Shown: piece after piece, positions 1 to 8,790 of the stretch
Position numbering within the stretch: the first letter of the stretch is position 1
Layout of the letters: every line of letters starts with the position of its first letter
Assembly: GCA_025062295.1 (NCBI GenBank)
Contig: JANXAJ010000019.1
Location: 1 to 39,041, forward strand
Source of the DNA: Bacteroidia bacterium
Lineage (GTDB): Bacteria > Bacteroidota > Bacteroidia > SpSt-205
Direction of reading: 5' to 3'
Length of the DNA stretch: 39,041 bases
Notes under the pieces: generated by a model
Seen by the model: only the letters and a program-made list of their open reading frames with translations
What the model was told of the DNA's origin: nothing
Databases searched by the model: none
Program-made: the position numbers and the translations under genes

Positions 1-25
1 CGGCAGCTACCGAAGGTAGCTGCCG
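1..25 (-). terminator. Perfect hairpin downstream of the giant surface protein gene
   Basis: An 11-bp perfect inverted repeat (CGGCAGCTACC / GGTAGCTGCCG) with a three-base GAA loop lies 74 bases past the stop codon of the minus-strand gene at 100-7155. Its place and strength fit a transcription terminator for the two-gene operon. Any T-tract would lie outside the window, so intrinsic termination cannot be confirmed. It could also be a dispersed palindromic repeat. Confidence 0.5.
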
Positions 26-99
26 CCGCCCACCTATCGCCCAATCGCATACAACCTCCCGAGCAGCACAGAAGCGGTGCTTCCCCCCGATACAGAGCC

Positions 100-3000
100 C
101 TAAGGCAAAAGCCGAAGAAGCTTCAAGCTATATTCTGTCCCCTCTATCATAACTTGGAGAGTATAAATACCCGTTGCCCATCCTCTCACATCTAACTTGA
201 ACTCATGAAAGCCTGCTGGGTAGGTTTCAGGCGTTAGATAACTTACTAAGGTGCCCCGGACATCATACGCTCGTATGCCTATACGCTTTTCTGTGGCAAT
301 CCCAACTTGAACTGTAAGCAGCTCATGCACAGGGTTCGGAAAAGCCCGAGCAAACTCGCTTAGATTGCGTATATTTTCCTTTGTGAATTCAACCTCTGCC
401 ACATTGCTATACACCAGGGCTTGAGTTCCATGCTCACTCACGACCCGATACAGATTTGGCTGCTCAAAGCTTGGGAAGCTATCCAGCCAAGTAAATCCAG
501 TTGCTCCCACTCTATCATGCCTGTAGAGGAGTACCCATCCTGTATCTACCTTTTTCTCTAGAAGAGCGTACTGTATAGGTGTATTGGTTTGCCATACCAG
601 TTGAACCTGAGCATTAGGAGTTGGAAAAGCTGTCAGCGTACTTTGAATAGCAGCTAAAGGCACACAGCTCACTACTTCTACAGTGGCTTCCATCGTGTCA
701 GGGCAGGCACCAGGGGCATTTACCACCATTTGAAGGGTTTTTATTCCAGGCGTATTCCATATACAAGCTTGTGTAGGACCTGTATGCCAAGTGAGACCTC
801 CATCGCAGCTCCACTGAACCTGCCCTCCAATCACAGGGGAACTGGAATACACCTGGAATTCACCGAAATTAGGGGCGTTTGCCGCACGGACATCAAACTC
901 TAACCTCCATAATTGGGCGAAAATGATCTGGGTCTCTGTAAAGATACCGCTGTCATAGACATATTGTCCGGAAGAAAAATGAAAAGTTTTTGCCAGCTTC
1001 CAGCCAGAGCCATCATTGTAGTAGAGTCGGGCACGATAAGGCAAGCGCTGAGCTGCGTTTGGGCAAGTCTGACATCCCCAGAAAACGATCCGATTCACAC
1101 TGCGTGGGATAGGATATCGCCACATTGCCCATTGAGTACCTGCAGATGAGTTGGCTGCTGTCCATGCTCCGCCATTCTGATAGATCCCATCACCGAGATG
1201 GACAAAATTGGCGCTCTGTACTGAGGAAAATGTAAGCTGGCCCAGATTCGGTACCGTTCCGTGAGTACCAAACCCAGTGATAAGGCTACCGAAGCTAGGT
1301 TGACTTGGACCTGAGACGAGAGTCTGATTTGTGAAAGTAACTGGCTGTCCTGTACAGTAGGGAATAGGACTGACGGAAAATTGCCCATTGAGCCTCGGCA
1401 AGGCAAGTAGAGTGAGAGGAACCCGCTCAGCTGTACACGCGTTTTCTATCCAGTACAATTCAGACCGGGTGGCAGTAGTAGAAAAGGTGGCACTATTCGT
1501 CTGAAAAGGTGTCCCTCCAGAAGGTACCCTATACCAGTCAGAAGGCACGCCGACATTAAGCGTTACGAGAGAACCCACGCACACAGCAGTGTCTTTCGTA
1601 GTAAAGGTGCCATAATAGGCAGTAGCGGCTCCATCGTAAGGTCCCCCAGCAATAGGTAAGGGACAGCGGGCAAGAATTACTTGAGCCGCTGCTCCGTCAT
1701 AAGGTCCGCCTCTTACACTGAGAGTGGCACAAGCAGCTGTAATCACTTGGGCAGCAGAGCCGTCATAGGGTCCACCTGCTGTCGCACTTGGGCAGGGGAA
1801 ACTCTGAAGAGCAGAAGCAGCCCCATCATAAGGACCGCCTCGGTAAGCAAAAGAAGGACATCCAGCGGTGAGAATCTGGGTTGCAGCCCCATCATACGGT
1901 CCGCCAGCATAAGGATGCTGAGGCGGAGGGCAATTCAAGATCGTAGCGTTTGCTGCTCCATCATACGGACCTCCAGTGTAGGGAGTTATAGGCCAGCATA
2001 TGGCTCGAATGAGAGCTGTAGCAGCCCCATCATAAGGACCGCCAGGATAGAACGATTCAGGACAATTTGCCCTCACCATTTGAGCTGCAGCACCGTCATA
2101 TGGTCCCCCGCTAATCGGCATACGACAGACCGCCTGTACAAAAGCAGTGCTAGCCCCATCATACGGGCCTCCTCTGTAGCTCAGAGATGGACAGGAAGCC
2201 CGTAGGACTTGGGATGCTGCTCCGTCATATGGCCCACCTGGAAGAGGCGGTACAATCACTTCAAACTCTATACATAGGGTAGAGCTACATGCAGCCCCAT
2301 TCGTCAGAGTTACGCAGACTCGCTTCCGTCCGGGGAGGCTATAGCTTACTGGGGGAGGCGTGGGTCCTACATGGTCAATCTGCGAAGCGCCACACGCTCC
2401 ACTCCCTGCACAAAAGTTCCAGTAAATGCCCTGTCCTGTACCCGCTACCGTGTCTGTGTAAACGGGGGTAAAGGTAATAGGCACGCCTAACCAGACAGGG
2501 GAAGAAGGGGACATACTTAGATTGACTCCTGGGTAGGGATATACCACCAGTATGCGACAAGCGGTGTCAGATTGAGTTCCATTACTAACCCCTAAGCACA
2601 CTAAGTATGTGTCAGCACGAGTATAGGTGTATTGAGGCTGAAACTGAGTAGAACTCCCCCCATCTCCAAAAAGCCAGTAGTAACTCATGCCAGGACCCAC
2701 GGAGGAATAGTTGAGAAACTGAGTGGGTTCTCCCAAGCATATGCCGCGAAAGTCAAAATTAGCTCGGGGTTTATTCGGATCAGGCGGCACACAGGTCTGA
2801 GTAATAGGAGTAGCCGTAATTTGGACCTCAATATGACCTGTCGCCCATTCTGGCATGACCACTTGTACCCAGAAGCTCTTAAGAGGAGGACGACATTTGA
2901 GATGGAGAATGACATGAGTCCCCTCTGCTACACACTCCTCCTGATTCATTGTATTACAATCGCCAGTGAGGACCCGATAGAGTACCTGCTCGCCTAGCGC

Positions 3001-6000
3001 AGTGGTATTTTCTACAATTCGCACATCAAAATTCATTGTGTCAGAGGTAAGATTATTCACTAATACCCACGCAGACTTTTTCCCTATAGGTGTTCCGAAA
3101 CAAGCCATTATCGTATCTGATTCACCCACCCCTTCTCCTATGGTGAAACAGTCTATAAAGAGATTCGCTGAATAAGGCCCGCCCGCTGCTGGAATGGAGA
3201 TTGACACCGAGTCGCGACAAAAATCGCCTGGATGTTGCCGCAGCCATATGCGTGGCACAACGACTCCCAGATGGTTACATCCTGTAATCATGATGTAGTA
3301 CCGACCTGGACGCACACATCCTCTTCCCCAATACCGATAGCCAAGGGTAGGATGTGTTTCCCAAACACCTGTCAGCGGCACCCGAACTAGGCCTGTGGAA
3401 GTGGAATCTCCAGGTACTACCTGATAATATAGCTGAATGTCCTGAGGGCTATAATTGTATTGACTTACACCTGGACGGTCATAATTTAGATAGATGTATC
3501 CTGTAATCGCTGATTCAAAAGCATACCAGATAGTTCTCGTGCCGCAAGTATTCTGATCCGTTGGATCCCTTGTGGCGCAAGTTAAATCACCCTCGCACCC
3601 CATGTAAGTCCCCTGATTGAGCGGAGACCAGGTATAAGGTCCATCGCACTGAGTGGTAGGATTGCCAATGATGACATTCGCATGAGAGTAGAAGTCATAG
3701 CGCACTGTCCAAGCAGGGAGTGGCTCATACCGTATATCTACCTCTATTTGGAGGTTAGGTTCTTTACCGCATGTATTTCGCTCCACGACTATGTAGTAAC
3801 GAGTGGGTGGAGGTACATTACACACATCCCGCAGAAAAGAGATAGTCTGGTACTGGACGCAGCAATACCACGGATCCTGAGAAGAAGCGATCAGGGAAAG
3901 TCCCTGTGCTATAGTAGAGTCTATCACGCCTGGAAAAGTGGAAGGAGGGTCATCACTCCTATACACGGCGAAGGCAGGTTGGGCGCCACCTGCAGTCAGG
4001 TTACGCACACGTACGTAGACTCGACCACTCCCCGATACCACGAAAGTGTACCAGAGGTTGCGTCGCCGGTCAACAGGCAACACTGTAGGGGGAGCATCCC
4101 CTGGAGTAGCATTATTCACTGTGCCTATCGGACAGTTTGCTGTAGGATCCGTAGCAAATGCATCAGTGGTACAGAAAATAAAATCAGTACTGGGAGGCCT
4201 TCCATACGGACCCAGGGGATCACCGATTCTGCCATTATACCACTGGTTATCGGCAGGTATAGTGCCGAAATCATATACTCCTCGAGCGTAATTGAACCGA
4301 GAGTACCCTACAGAATCTACATAAATGGTAGGAGTATATGTCTGACCGATACATCCATCACTGGCGAAGGTTACCAGCGTATAAGTGCCTGGAGGCAGCC
4401 AGCATATTCGTCCTGTCCCTGAGAAGCAATCATGCACAATCGTATAGGGAGGGGCCATGTTTGTAATGTCGCCCGCATACAGTCGAGATCGGCTCAGACA
4501 GCCAGACTGGAAGATGACCACATAGCTTGGACGGCTGATAGAAAAGACCCGATAACTCACTCGGTTTTCACTTGGATGGCAAGAGGTGATACCTGAAGGA
4601 AAAGGCAGATTAGAAGCACAAGACCAAAACTCCCAATCTAAGGTATAACTGCGATGCTGATTGGGTGCGTAGGTGTATTGAGGCACCCAATCCAGGCTTC
4701 CAGGCCGATCTGCCGTAGCGAAGGTGCTGAACTTCTGGAAGCGAGGGTCCCGAGAGAGGGTAAACCAGATGCGATTACCTATTGCTCCACCACGACCACT
4801 GGTATAAGTTGGATTTGTATAAGTGCCGCCCGCAGCATACACGACGAAGGTATACCATCCTGGCTCCATGCAAGCTGTGTAGCCGCTATGACAGTCCCGA
4901 AAGAGGGAGGTGAGAGAGCCATCACTTATCCGACCTCGGAAAGTGCGCCACCCTCGCACTCCAAGCTCTGGCCAAGCTACATAAGCATATTGAGGCGAAA
5001 AAGTAACGAGGCTCGGCTCAGCTATATAGACTTCCCAGTAGAACTGTTTAGTTGCCCCTCCACAGGGAGCATAACCCAAGATCGTCAAAGGATTATCTTC
5101 ACAGGTAACACGAGTCCAGGTGGCAGTTAGGGCGTGCGTAGTCCCTCCGATAGTTCCTATCTCCTCTACATGAGGTCGGGGGTCCGGATCAGAAGGTAGG
5201 CTCGCGGGAGAAGCTGGTACATAAAATCGCCGTTCTCCAGGAGGAAAAGCATGGAAGATGAACCAAGGACGATCCCTTTCCCCAATATCTGACTCATCTC
5301 CAAAGCTGACAAGTGTGTAGTACCCTGGCGTCACACACACTTTCACAGGCCAGTAAAGACTTTGACATCCCACCTGATCAATCAGATTTTGGATCCGTCC
5401 TCCCACAATCGGCTCTACACGAGCATCCCCTCTATAGAGTCTGTAATAAAACCGGGAGTAATTCCCTCCACCTATCTCTAAGATACCCTCCTGATTTATT
5501 CGGATAATCCGATAGATCGCTCGATTGTTTGCTGTCCCACATACATCACCGGCTGGCAGGACTGTAGAGCGACAATCTAAAGTATCTTGTGTAGCATAGT
5601 AGGTAACCCCAGGGAGAAGCGGATTGCCATTATTTATAGAGTCTGCTTCTTGGGGACGAGTGTGTAGCCCGAAGAGCTGCCGAGGCGTAGAGCCTAATCT
5701 TACATGAAAAGTGATGGGAAGCCCGAGAGCTGCTCTCTGTCCTGAGCAGGTCTGCCAGAGATTGGTCCGACTAATGCGAGCCAGAGCCTGAACCGTATAA
5801 GTGCCAGCAGGGAGACAATAGACCCATCCACTATTCTCTACCGTAGCCATGAGCGGAAGATTACACCCATCTACTGAGGTATTTCCTTGAAAGATACGAA
5901 ATTGAACTGTCCCCATGCAGTAGTAGTAGCTCCAGGGATGCGAGTACCACAGTTGCACATGCGCCGCTCCGTCTAGCGTGAAAGTGTAGTAAAGAGCAAG

Positions 6001-7155
6001 GTCAAAATCTTGAATTGTATCATCTGGCGTGACTGGACTCCCGAAGGCTAAACAGGGATTAGAGGAGATACGGCTTTGACAGCTCCAGTAATCAATCAAT
6101 GAGTAGGTAGGACCGAAGGTCAGTGTACCTAAGTGATGAGATGGAGGGATAAGAAGGGGGTTGGCAGAAAGAGCGGGCTGACTGCCCCGCTCATACAAGC
6201 GTAGACGTATCTGATTCGCATACCCAGTGCGTCCTAAAATCTTGAGAGAGTAATAGGTATTTGGCTGAAGCTGGCACAGCCAATCTGCCCGAGCAGGAGT
6301 CGTCCCATTTGGCTGAATAAGAGAAATACAACCCGTAATCAGTACAAGTCCTGCAGCAGAGTCAGTCAGGGCATTCCCTTGGTAGAGGAAAAGGCGCCAC
6401 TCCCTCGGACTAGGGTTTGAAGTATTCCATGGATCCTCCACTATCTCTACTCCAAGCCAGTCTATATGGGCGTCCGTCCGGAAAACATGCCATGTAGATT
6501 TGCTCCAGCTTGAGTCGTTCTCGCAAATAGCTTCACCGGGGGATACGGATTGACACGCAAACTCCAAGGTCACATCCCGAAGAAGCACGCTAGTGGAAGA
6601 GGTGGAAAGCAGTCCTAAGTGTTGAGCATTTGCCATGTGGTCATAGTAGGCTTCAGCGCCCAAATCTACCCGAGGTGCTTCCACAATCAGTTCTATGTAG
6701 ATGGGTCCGCTGGCTGCGAGATTAGCTCCCACCTGGATGAGGTACCATCCCCGCCGAAGGCACACATGGGTATACCCCTCCATTAGCACAATAGGAGGAT
6801 CTACCTGCTGGGCTGCGGTAGGGAGGCAAGCTGTTCCTCTGTAAAGTGTCCAACCTACATGAGTAGGATCTATGCCTATTCCTACTTGACGAATAACAAT
6901 CCGAACTGTCCGAGTAGTGGGGAGATAAAACCGATACCAGACTGATTTGCCATTTGGAACTCCAGGGGGGATATACTCACCAGGTTGAAGAGTAGCATGG
7001 GTGATATCCACAACGTCGCTGAGGAAAGTGCCTAATCCATATGCATCATGGGGATTTCCGAAAGGTATGAAGGTAGCATTTGTACAGTTGTCATTCCCGG
7101 GCGGCTGAGCCAAAAGGAGGGTGGTAAGCCCTCCTATCACCCAAAGGGAGCGCAT
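100..7155 (-). CDS. Giant modular T9SS-secreted surface protein with GGPYDGAA repeats
   Basis: This 2351-residue protein is probably exported by T9SS and anchored at the cell surface, perhaps as an adhesin; binding is inferred. In order: a short signal peptide (residues 1-16, cleaved before Gln17); about nine tandem ~160-residue beta-rich modules (about 20-1455), each with an aromatic-Y-F core, an LYRG-like strand and a final PG-x-Y strand; PKD-like domains (about 1460-1635) with WLFGDGG; ten GGPYDGAA-type repeats (about 1639-1842); an Ig-like segment; a PKD-like domain interrupted by a ~150-residue discoidin-like insert; an FN3-like segment; and a C-terminal type A sorting domain (about 2275-2351) with FPNPV and GIYTLQV. 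It starts 13 bases after the upstream SUMF1-fold gene with no Shine-Dalgarno site, so it is likely co-transcribed. Its ligand is unknown. Confidence 0.9.
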   Translation of the reverse strand: MRSLWVIGGLTTLLLAQPPGNDNCTNATFIPFGNPHDAYGLGTFLSDVVDITHATLQPGEYIPPGVPNGKSVWYRFYLPTTRTVRIVIRQVGIGIDPTHVGWTLYRGTACLPTAAQQVDPPIVLMEGYTHVCLRRGWYLIQVGANLAASGPIYIELIVEAPRVDLGAEAYYDHMANAQHLGLLSTSSTSVLLRDVTLEFACQSVSPGEAICENDSSWSKSTWHVFRTDAHIDWLGVEIVEDPWNTSNPSPREWRLFLYQGNALTDSAAGLVLITGCISLIQPNGTTPARADWLCQLQPNTYYSLKILGRTGYANQIRLRLYERGSQPALSANPLLIPPSHHLGTLTFGPTYSLIDYWSCQSRISSNPCLAFGSPVTPDDTIQDFDLALYYTFTLDGAAHVQLWYSHPWSYYYCMGTVQFRIFQGNTSVDGCNLPLMATVENSGWVYCLPAGTYTVQALARISRTNLWQTCSGQRAALGLPITFHVRLGSTPRQLFGLHTRPQEADSINNGNPLLPGVTYYATQDTLDCRSTVLPAGDVCGTANNRAIYRIIRINQEGILEIGGGNYSRFYYRLYRGDARVEPIVGGRIQNLIDQVGCQSLYWPVKVCVTPGYYTLVSFGDESDIGERDRPWFIFHAFPPGERRFYVPASPASLPSDPDPRPHVEEIGTIGGTTHALTATWTRVTCEDNPLTILGYAPCGGATKQFYWEVYIAEPSLVTFSPQYAYVAWPELGVRGWRTFRGRISDGSLTSLFRDCHSGYTACMEPGWYTFVVYAAGGTYTNPTYTSGRGGAIGNRIWFTLSRDPRFQKFSTFATADRPGSLDWVPQYTYAPNQHRSYTLDWEFWSCASNLPFPSGITSCHPSENRVSYRVFSISRPSYVVIFQSGCLSRSRLYAGDITNMAPPYTIVHDCFSGTGRICWLPPGTYTLVTFASDGCIGQTYTPTIYVDSVGYSRFNYARGVYDFGTIPADNQWYNGRIGDPLGPYGRPPSTDFIFCTTDAFATDPTANCPIGTVNNATPGDAPPTVLPVDRRRNLWYTFVVSGSGRVYVRVRNLTAGGAQPAFAVYRSDDPPSTFPGVIDSTIAQGLSLIASSQDPWYCCVQYQTISFLRDVCNVPPPTRYYIVVERNTCGKEPNLQIEVDIRYEPLPAWTVRYDFYSHANVIIGNPTTQCDGPYTWSPLNQGTYMGCEGDLTCATRDPTDQNTCGTRTIWYAFESAITGYIYLNYDRPGVSQYNYSPQDIQLYYQVVPGDSTSTGLVRVPLTGVWETHPTLGYRYWGRGCVRPGRYYIMITGCNHLGVVVPRIWLRQHPGDFCRDSVSISIPAAGGPYSANLFIDCFTIGEGVGESDTIMACFGTPIGKKSAWVLVNNLTSDTMNFDVRIVENTTALGEQVLYRVLTGDCNTMNQEECVAEGTHVILHLKCRPPLKSFWVQVVMPEWATGHIEVQITATPITQTCVPPDPNKPRANFDFRGICLGEPTQFLNYSSVGPGMSYYWLFGDGGSSTQFQPQYTYTRADTYLVCLGVSNGTQSDTACRILVVYPYPGVNLSMSPSSPVWLGVPITFTPVYTDTVAGTGQGIYWNFCAGSGACGASQIDHVGPTPPPVSYSLPGRKRVCVTLTNGAACSSTLCIEFEVIVPPLPGGPYDGAASQVLRASCPSLSYRGGPYDGASTAFVQAVCRMPISGGPYDGAAAQMVRANCPESFYPGGPYDGAATALIRAICWPITPYTGGPYDGAANATILNCPPPQHPYAGGPYDGAATQILTAGCPSFAYRGGPYDGAASALQSFPCPSATAGGPYDGSAAQVITAACATLSVRGGPYDGAAAQVILARCPLPIAGGPYDGAATAYYGTFTTKDTAVCVGSLVTLNVGVPSDWYRVPSGGTPFQTNSATFSTTATRSELYWIENACTAERVPLTLLALPRLNGQFSVSPIPYCTGQPVTFTNQTLVSGPSQPSFGSLITGFGTHGTVPNLGQLTFSSVQSANFVHLGDGIYQNGGAWTAANSSAGTQWAMWRYPIPRSVNRIVFWGCQTCPNAAQRLPYRARLYYNDGSGWKLAKTFHFSSGQYVYDSGIFTETQIIFAQLWRLEFDVRAANAPNFGEFQVYSSSPVIGGQVQWSCDGGLTWHTGPTQACIWNTPGIKTLQMVVNAPGACPDTMEATVEVVSCVPLAAIQSTLTAFPTPNAQVQLVWQTNTPIQYALLEKKVDTGWVLLYRHDRVGATGFTWLDSFPSFEQPNLYRVVSEHGTQALVYSNVAEVEFTKENIRNLSEFARAFPNPVHELLTVQVGIATEKRIGIRAYDVRGTLVSYLTPETYPAGFHEFKLDVRGWATGIYTLQVMIEGTEYSLKLLRLLP
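1631..2239 (-). repeat. Ten-copy GGPYDGAA protein repeat
   Basis: Ten GGPYDG(A/S) motifs follow each other at intervals of 63, 66, 63, 66, 69, 69, 66, 63 and 66 bases, all multiples of three. Most units continue with a short variable stretch (A-x-x-V/I-x-A-x-C-P) that ends in one cysteine. The DNA of the copies differs mainly at synonymous positions (TAT/TAC, GAT/GAC, CCT/CCA/CCC, GGT/GGA/GGC), so the peptide motif, not the DNA, is conserved. The last copy runs into the following Ig-like segment and lacks the cysteine at the usual place. I do not recognise it as a named domain. It resembles, from memory, short GG-x-x-DG repeats in other Bacteroidota T9SS proteins. Confidence 0.85.
2800..7095 (-). 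repeat. About nine tandem ~160-residue beta-sandwich-like modules
   Basis: The N-terminal 60% of the giant protein consists of repeated modules. A typical unit has a linker with a D-C-x-S type cysteine, an aromatic-Y-F strand, alternating hydrophobic strands, an LY-x-G strand and a closing C-x-x-PG-x-Y strand (LPAGTYTV, TPGYYTLV, EPGWYTFV, LPPGTYTL, RPGRYYIM). The layout recalls bacterial pre-peptidase C-terminal (PPC) domains, but the identity between units is low and the assignment is inferred from pattern only. The boundaries and the count of nine are approximate. Confidence 0.6.
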
Positions 7156-7168
7156 ACGAGTGAGCCGA

Positions 7169-8668
7169 TTAGCGGGCGCCGCGACCTCCTATCTCAAAGG
7201 AGCGTTGGGTCGGATTACGGGTATTTGCACAAGTATGACCTGGGCGAGAGCAATTTCGGCTAGAGACTCGGTGATCCTCTGGATTCTGATACCACGATCC
7301 TCCTCTCAGACCGAAGCCGCAGGGGTTGCCCAGAGGCCAATTTGGCTGGTTGGCTTGTCCATTAGTCCAATCTAAAACTCCATCCCCCCATACTCCTGTA
7401 TAGGTAGGCTGACCGACCGTCCCATCGGGCGCACTCACCATGACAACCATCTCATATACGTTCCCCGACATATCCATTGCCCCATAGTAAGAAGCTCCAC
7501 TGGCTTCACGAGAGGGAGAACCTGGCTTTGCATGAATGCCAACTCGCACAGGTCCTTGTCCGCCATCTCCCCCTGTGAAGTTACCGACCCACCCTGTGCA
7601 ATTAGCATTTGCAGGCGCACTAAAGACCTCCGTCCCGTTTTCAGGGACAATACTCAAGGTCGTGCCAAAGGCGATACTCGTAGTGCCCCAAGCGTATTCT
7701 CCCCTCACTTCAGGAAGAGTACCCCTACAGATCTTTTCATACTCCATTTCTGTCAGCGGTCTAAGGGCAGCCCAGTCCAAATAAGCGCATAGATCATGCC
7801 ACGAAAGAAAGTTTTGGGCTCGGTCTGGTCGGTCTGAGTAGTACTGATTAGGGTAAGTGCCATTATTATTGAGCCGATTCCGATTTGTACCGAAGCTTCC
7901 CACATATCGCTGTGAAGCAGCGGTGGTAGGAAGAGTGTTAAGAAAGTCAGCATACTGTCCTTGAGAAATCTCATACTTCATCACATGGAAGGCAGCAAAA
8001 CCCTTCGGAAAGGCAGCCGGAACAGTGATTGAATTCCCATTATCCCCGTTCCATCTTAGCGTAATTTGATTTTCCGAGGAGATATTATAAGGAGTTCGTG
8101 GTGTGCCTGTGCCACCATTTTGTTCAAAGGCGTAGGCGCCCCCTGTACTAGAGGTCGGAGTGCCATCTAATGTCCCGAGGACATAAGCCCCTTGCGGTAT
8201 AAACACCATTTCAATCCCGAAAATCCGAAAGTCATATTGCCCTGTGGTGGGCAGATTTGTAATGCGCAAGGTTACGCTATGAGGTCCGAAAGTAGCATAA
8301 GTGCCAGTGTTTGCAGGTCTCAGCATAACCCCTAAGTTATTGGGCGCAGGATCTATTCCTATACCACTTCCATCGGATAGCACTGCCTCTAATGCAGCTG
8401 GGATAGAATGGTCGCCGAGATTTGTACTGACTTGGCCGTGAGTCCAAGGCTGAGTAAATTCATTACAAGCGCGAAACTTGACGAAAATCCATACCGCATC
8501 CCAGTTCGCCGGAGGCGAACTCAGTCGCCAAGCATTCTCCCAGCTTACTTGAAAGGACACTGTCTGATTTGCTTGATTGACTGAAAAATTGGTAATTTGC
8601 AGATTATTCGCCAGTAGAGAAAAACAGGCAAGTAGCCCGAGCCCAGCGTATCCTCTTGTGCCTATCAT
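7169..8668 (-). CDS. Secreted SUMF1/FGE-fold protein
   Basis: This 499-residue protein has a signal-like N-terminus (about 1-20), a beta-rich domain (about 24-165) and a C-terminal formylglycine-generating-enzyme (SUMF1) fold. Recognisable family blocks are the MKYEISQGQYADFLN segment, RPLTEMEYE (about 304; usual form RLPTEAEWE), MSGNVYE (about 397; usual MSGNVWE) and LRGGSW (about 452). The usual closing GFR motif is absent: the protein ends in FEIGGRGAR. It may therefore be a structural or binding relative, as GldJ and GldK are, rather than an active oxidase. It has no T9SS sorting domain. It is the first gene of an operon with the giant surface protein 13 bases downstream, which suggests a partner role. 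Its own promoter lies just upstream. Confidence 0.82.
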   Translation of the reverse strand: MIGTRGYAGLGLLACFSLLANNLQITNFSVNQANQTVSFQVSWENAWRLSSPPANWDAVWIFVKFRACNEFTQPWTHGQVSTNLGDHSIPAALEAVLSDGSGIGIDPAPNNLGVMLRPANTGTYATFGPHSVTLRITNLPTTGQYDFRIFGIEMVFIPQGAYVLGTLDGTPTSSTGGAYAFEQNGGTGTPRTPYNISSENQITLRWNGDNGNSITVPAAFPKGFAAFHVMKYEISQGQYADFLNTLPTTAASQRYVGSFGTNRNRLNNNGTYPNQYYSDRPDRAQNFLSWHDLCAYLDWAALRPLTEMEYEKICRGTLPEVRGEYAWGTTSIAFGTTLSIVPENGTEVFSAPANANCTGWVGNFTGGDGGQGPVRVGIHAKPGSPSREASGASYYGAMDMSGNVYEMVVMVSAPDGTVGQPTYTGVWGDGVLDWTNGQANQPNWPLGNPCGFGLRGGSWYQNPEDHRVSSRNCSRPGHTCANTRNPTQRSFEIGGRGAR

Positions 8669-8676
8669 ACCATTTG

Positions 8677-8707
8677 TAAAGTTAAGGGCTCGTTAACCCC
8701 CACTCAA
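8677..8707 (-). promoter_or_regulatory. Bacteroidota-type promoter of the SUMF1-fold/giant-protein operon
   Basis: On the minus strand a TTG (-33 element, 8705-8707) is followed after 20 bases by TAACTTTA (8677-8684), one mismatch from the TAnnTTTG -7 consensus. The spacing is within the 17-23 range known for the phylum. Only 8 bases separate the -7 element from the ATG at 8668, which implies a leader of a few bases. Confidence 0.55.
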
Positions 8708-8746
8708 GGCGAGAGAGTAGGGGAAAGTCAACAAAGATCTAACCCA

Positions 8747-8787
8747 TATATTTGAGTGTGGATTGAATAAAGCACGGAAGGAGGTAA
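8747..8787 (+). promoter_or_regulatory. -7 element and strong Shine-Dalgarno site of the helical-protein gene
   Basis: TATATTTG (8747-8754) matches TAnnTTTG exactly; no TTG sits at the expected -33 position. An AAGGAGGTAA sequence (8778-8787) ends three bases before the ATG at 8791. It is the only clear Shine-Dalgarno site that I found at a gene start in this window, and this unit has a leader of roughly 30 bases. Confidence 0.6.
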
Positions 8788-8790
8788 ACA

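Noticed and set aside
1681-2205. Plus-strand frame with a repeated SPIIRTAS-like peptide
   Set aside because: It is the antisense reading of the GGPYDGAA repeats; its periodicity comes from the true minus-strand gene.
1631-2239. CRISPR-like array of ~20-base repeats with regular 63-69-base spacing
   Set aside because: The repeats vary at synonymous positions, the spacers are in-frame coding sequence, and no cas gene is present.
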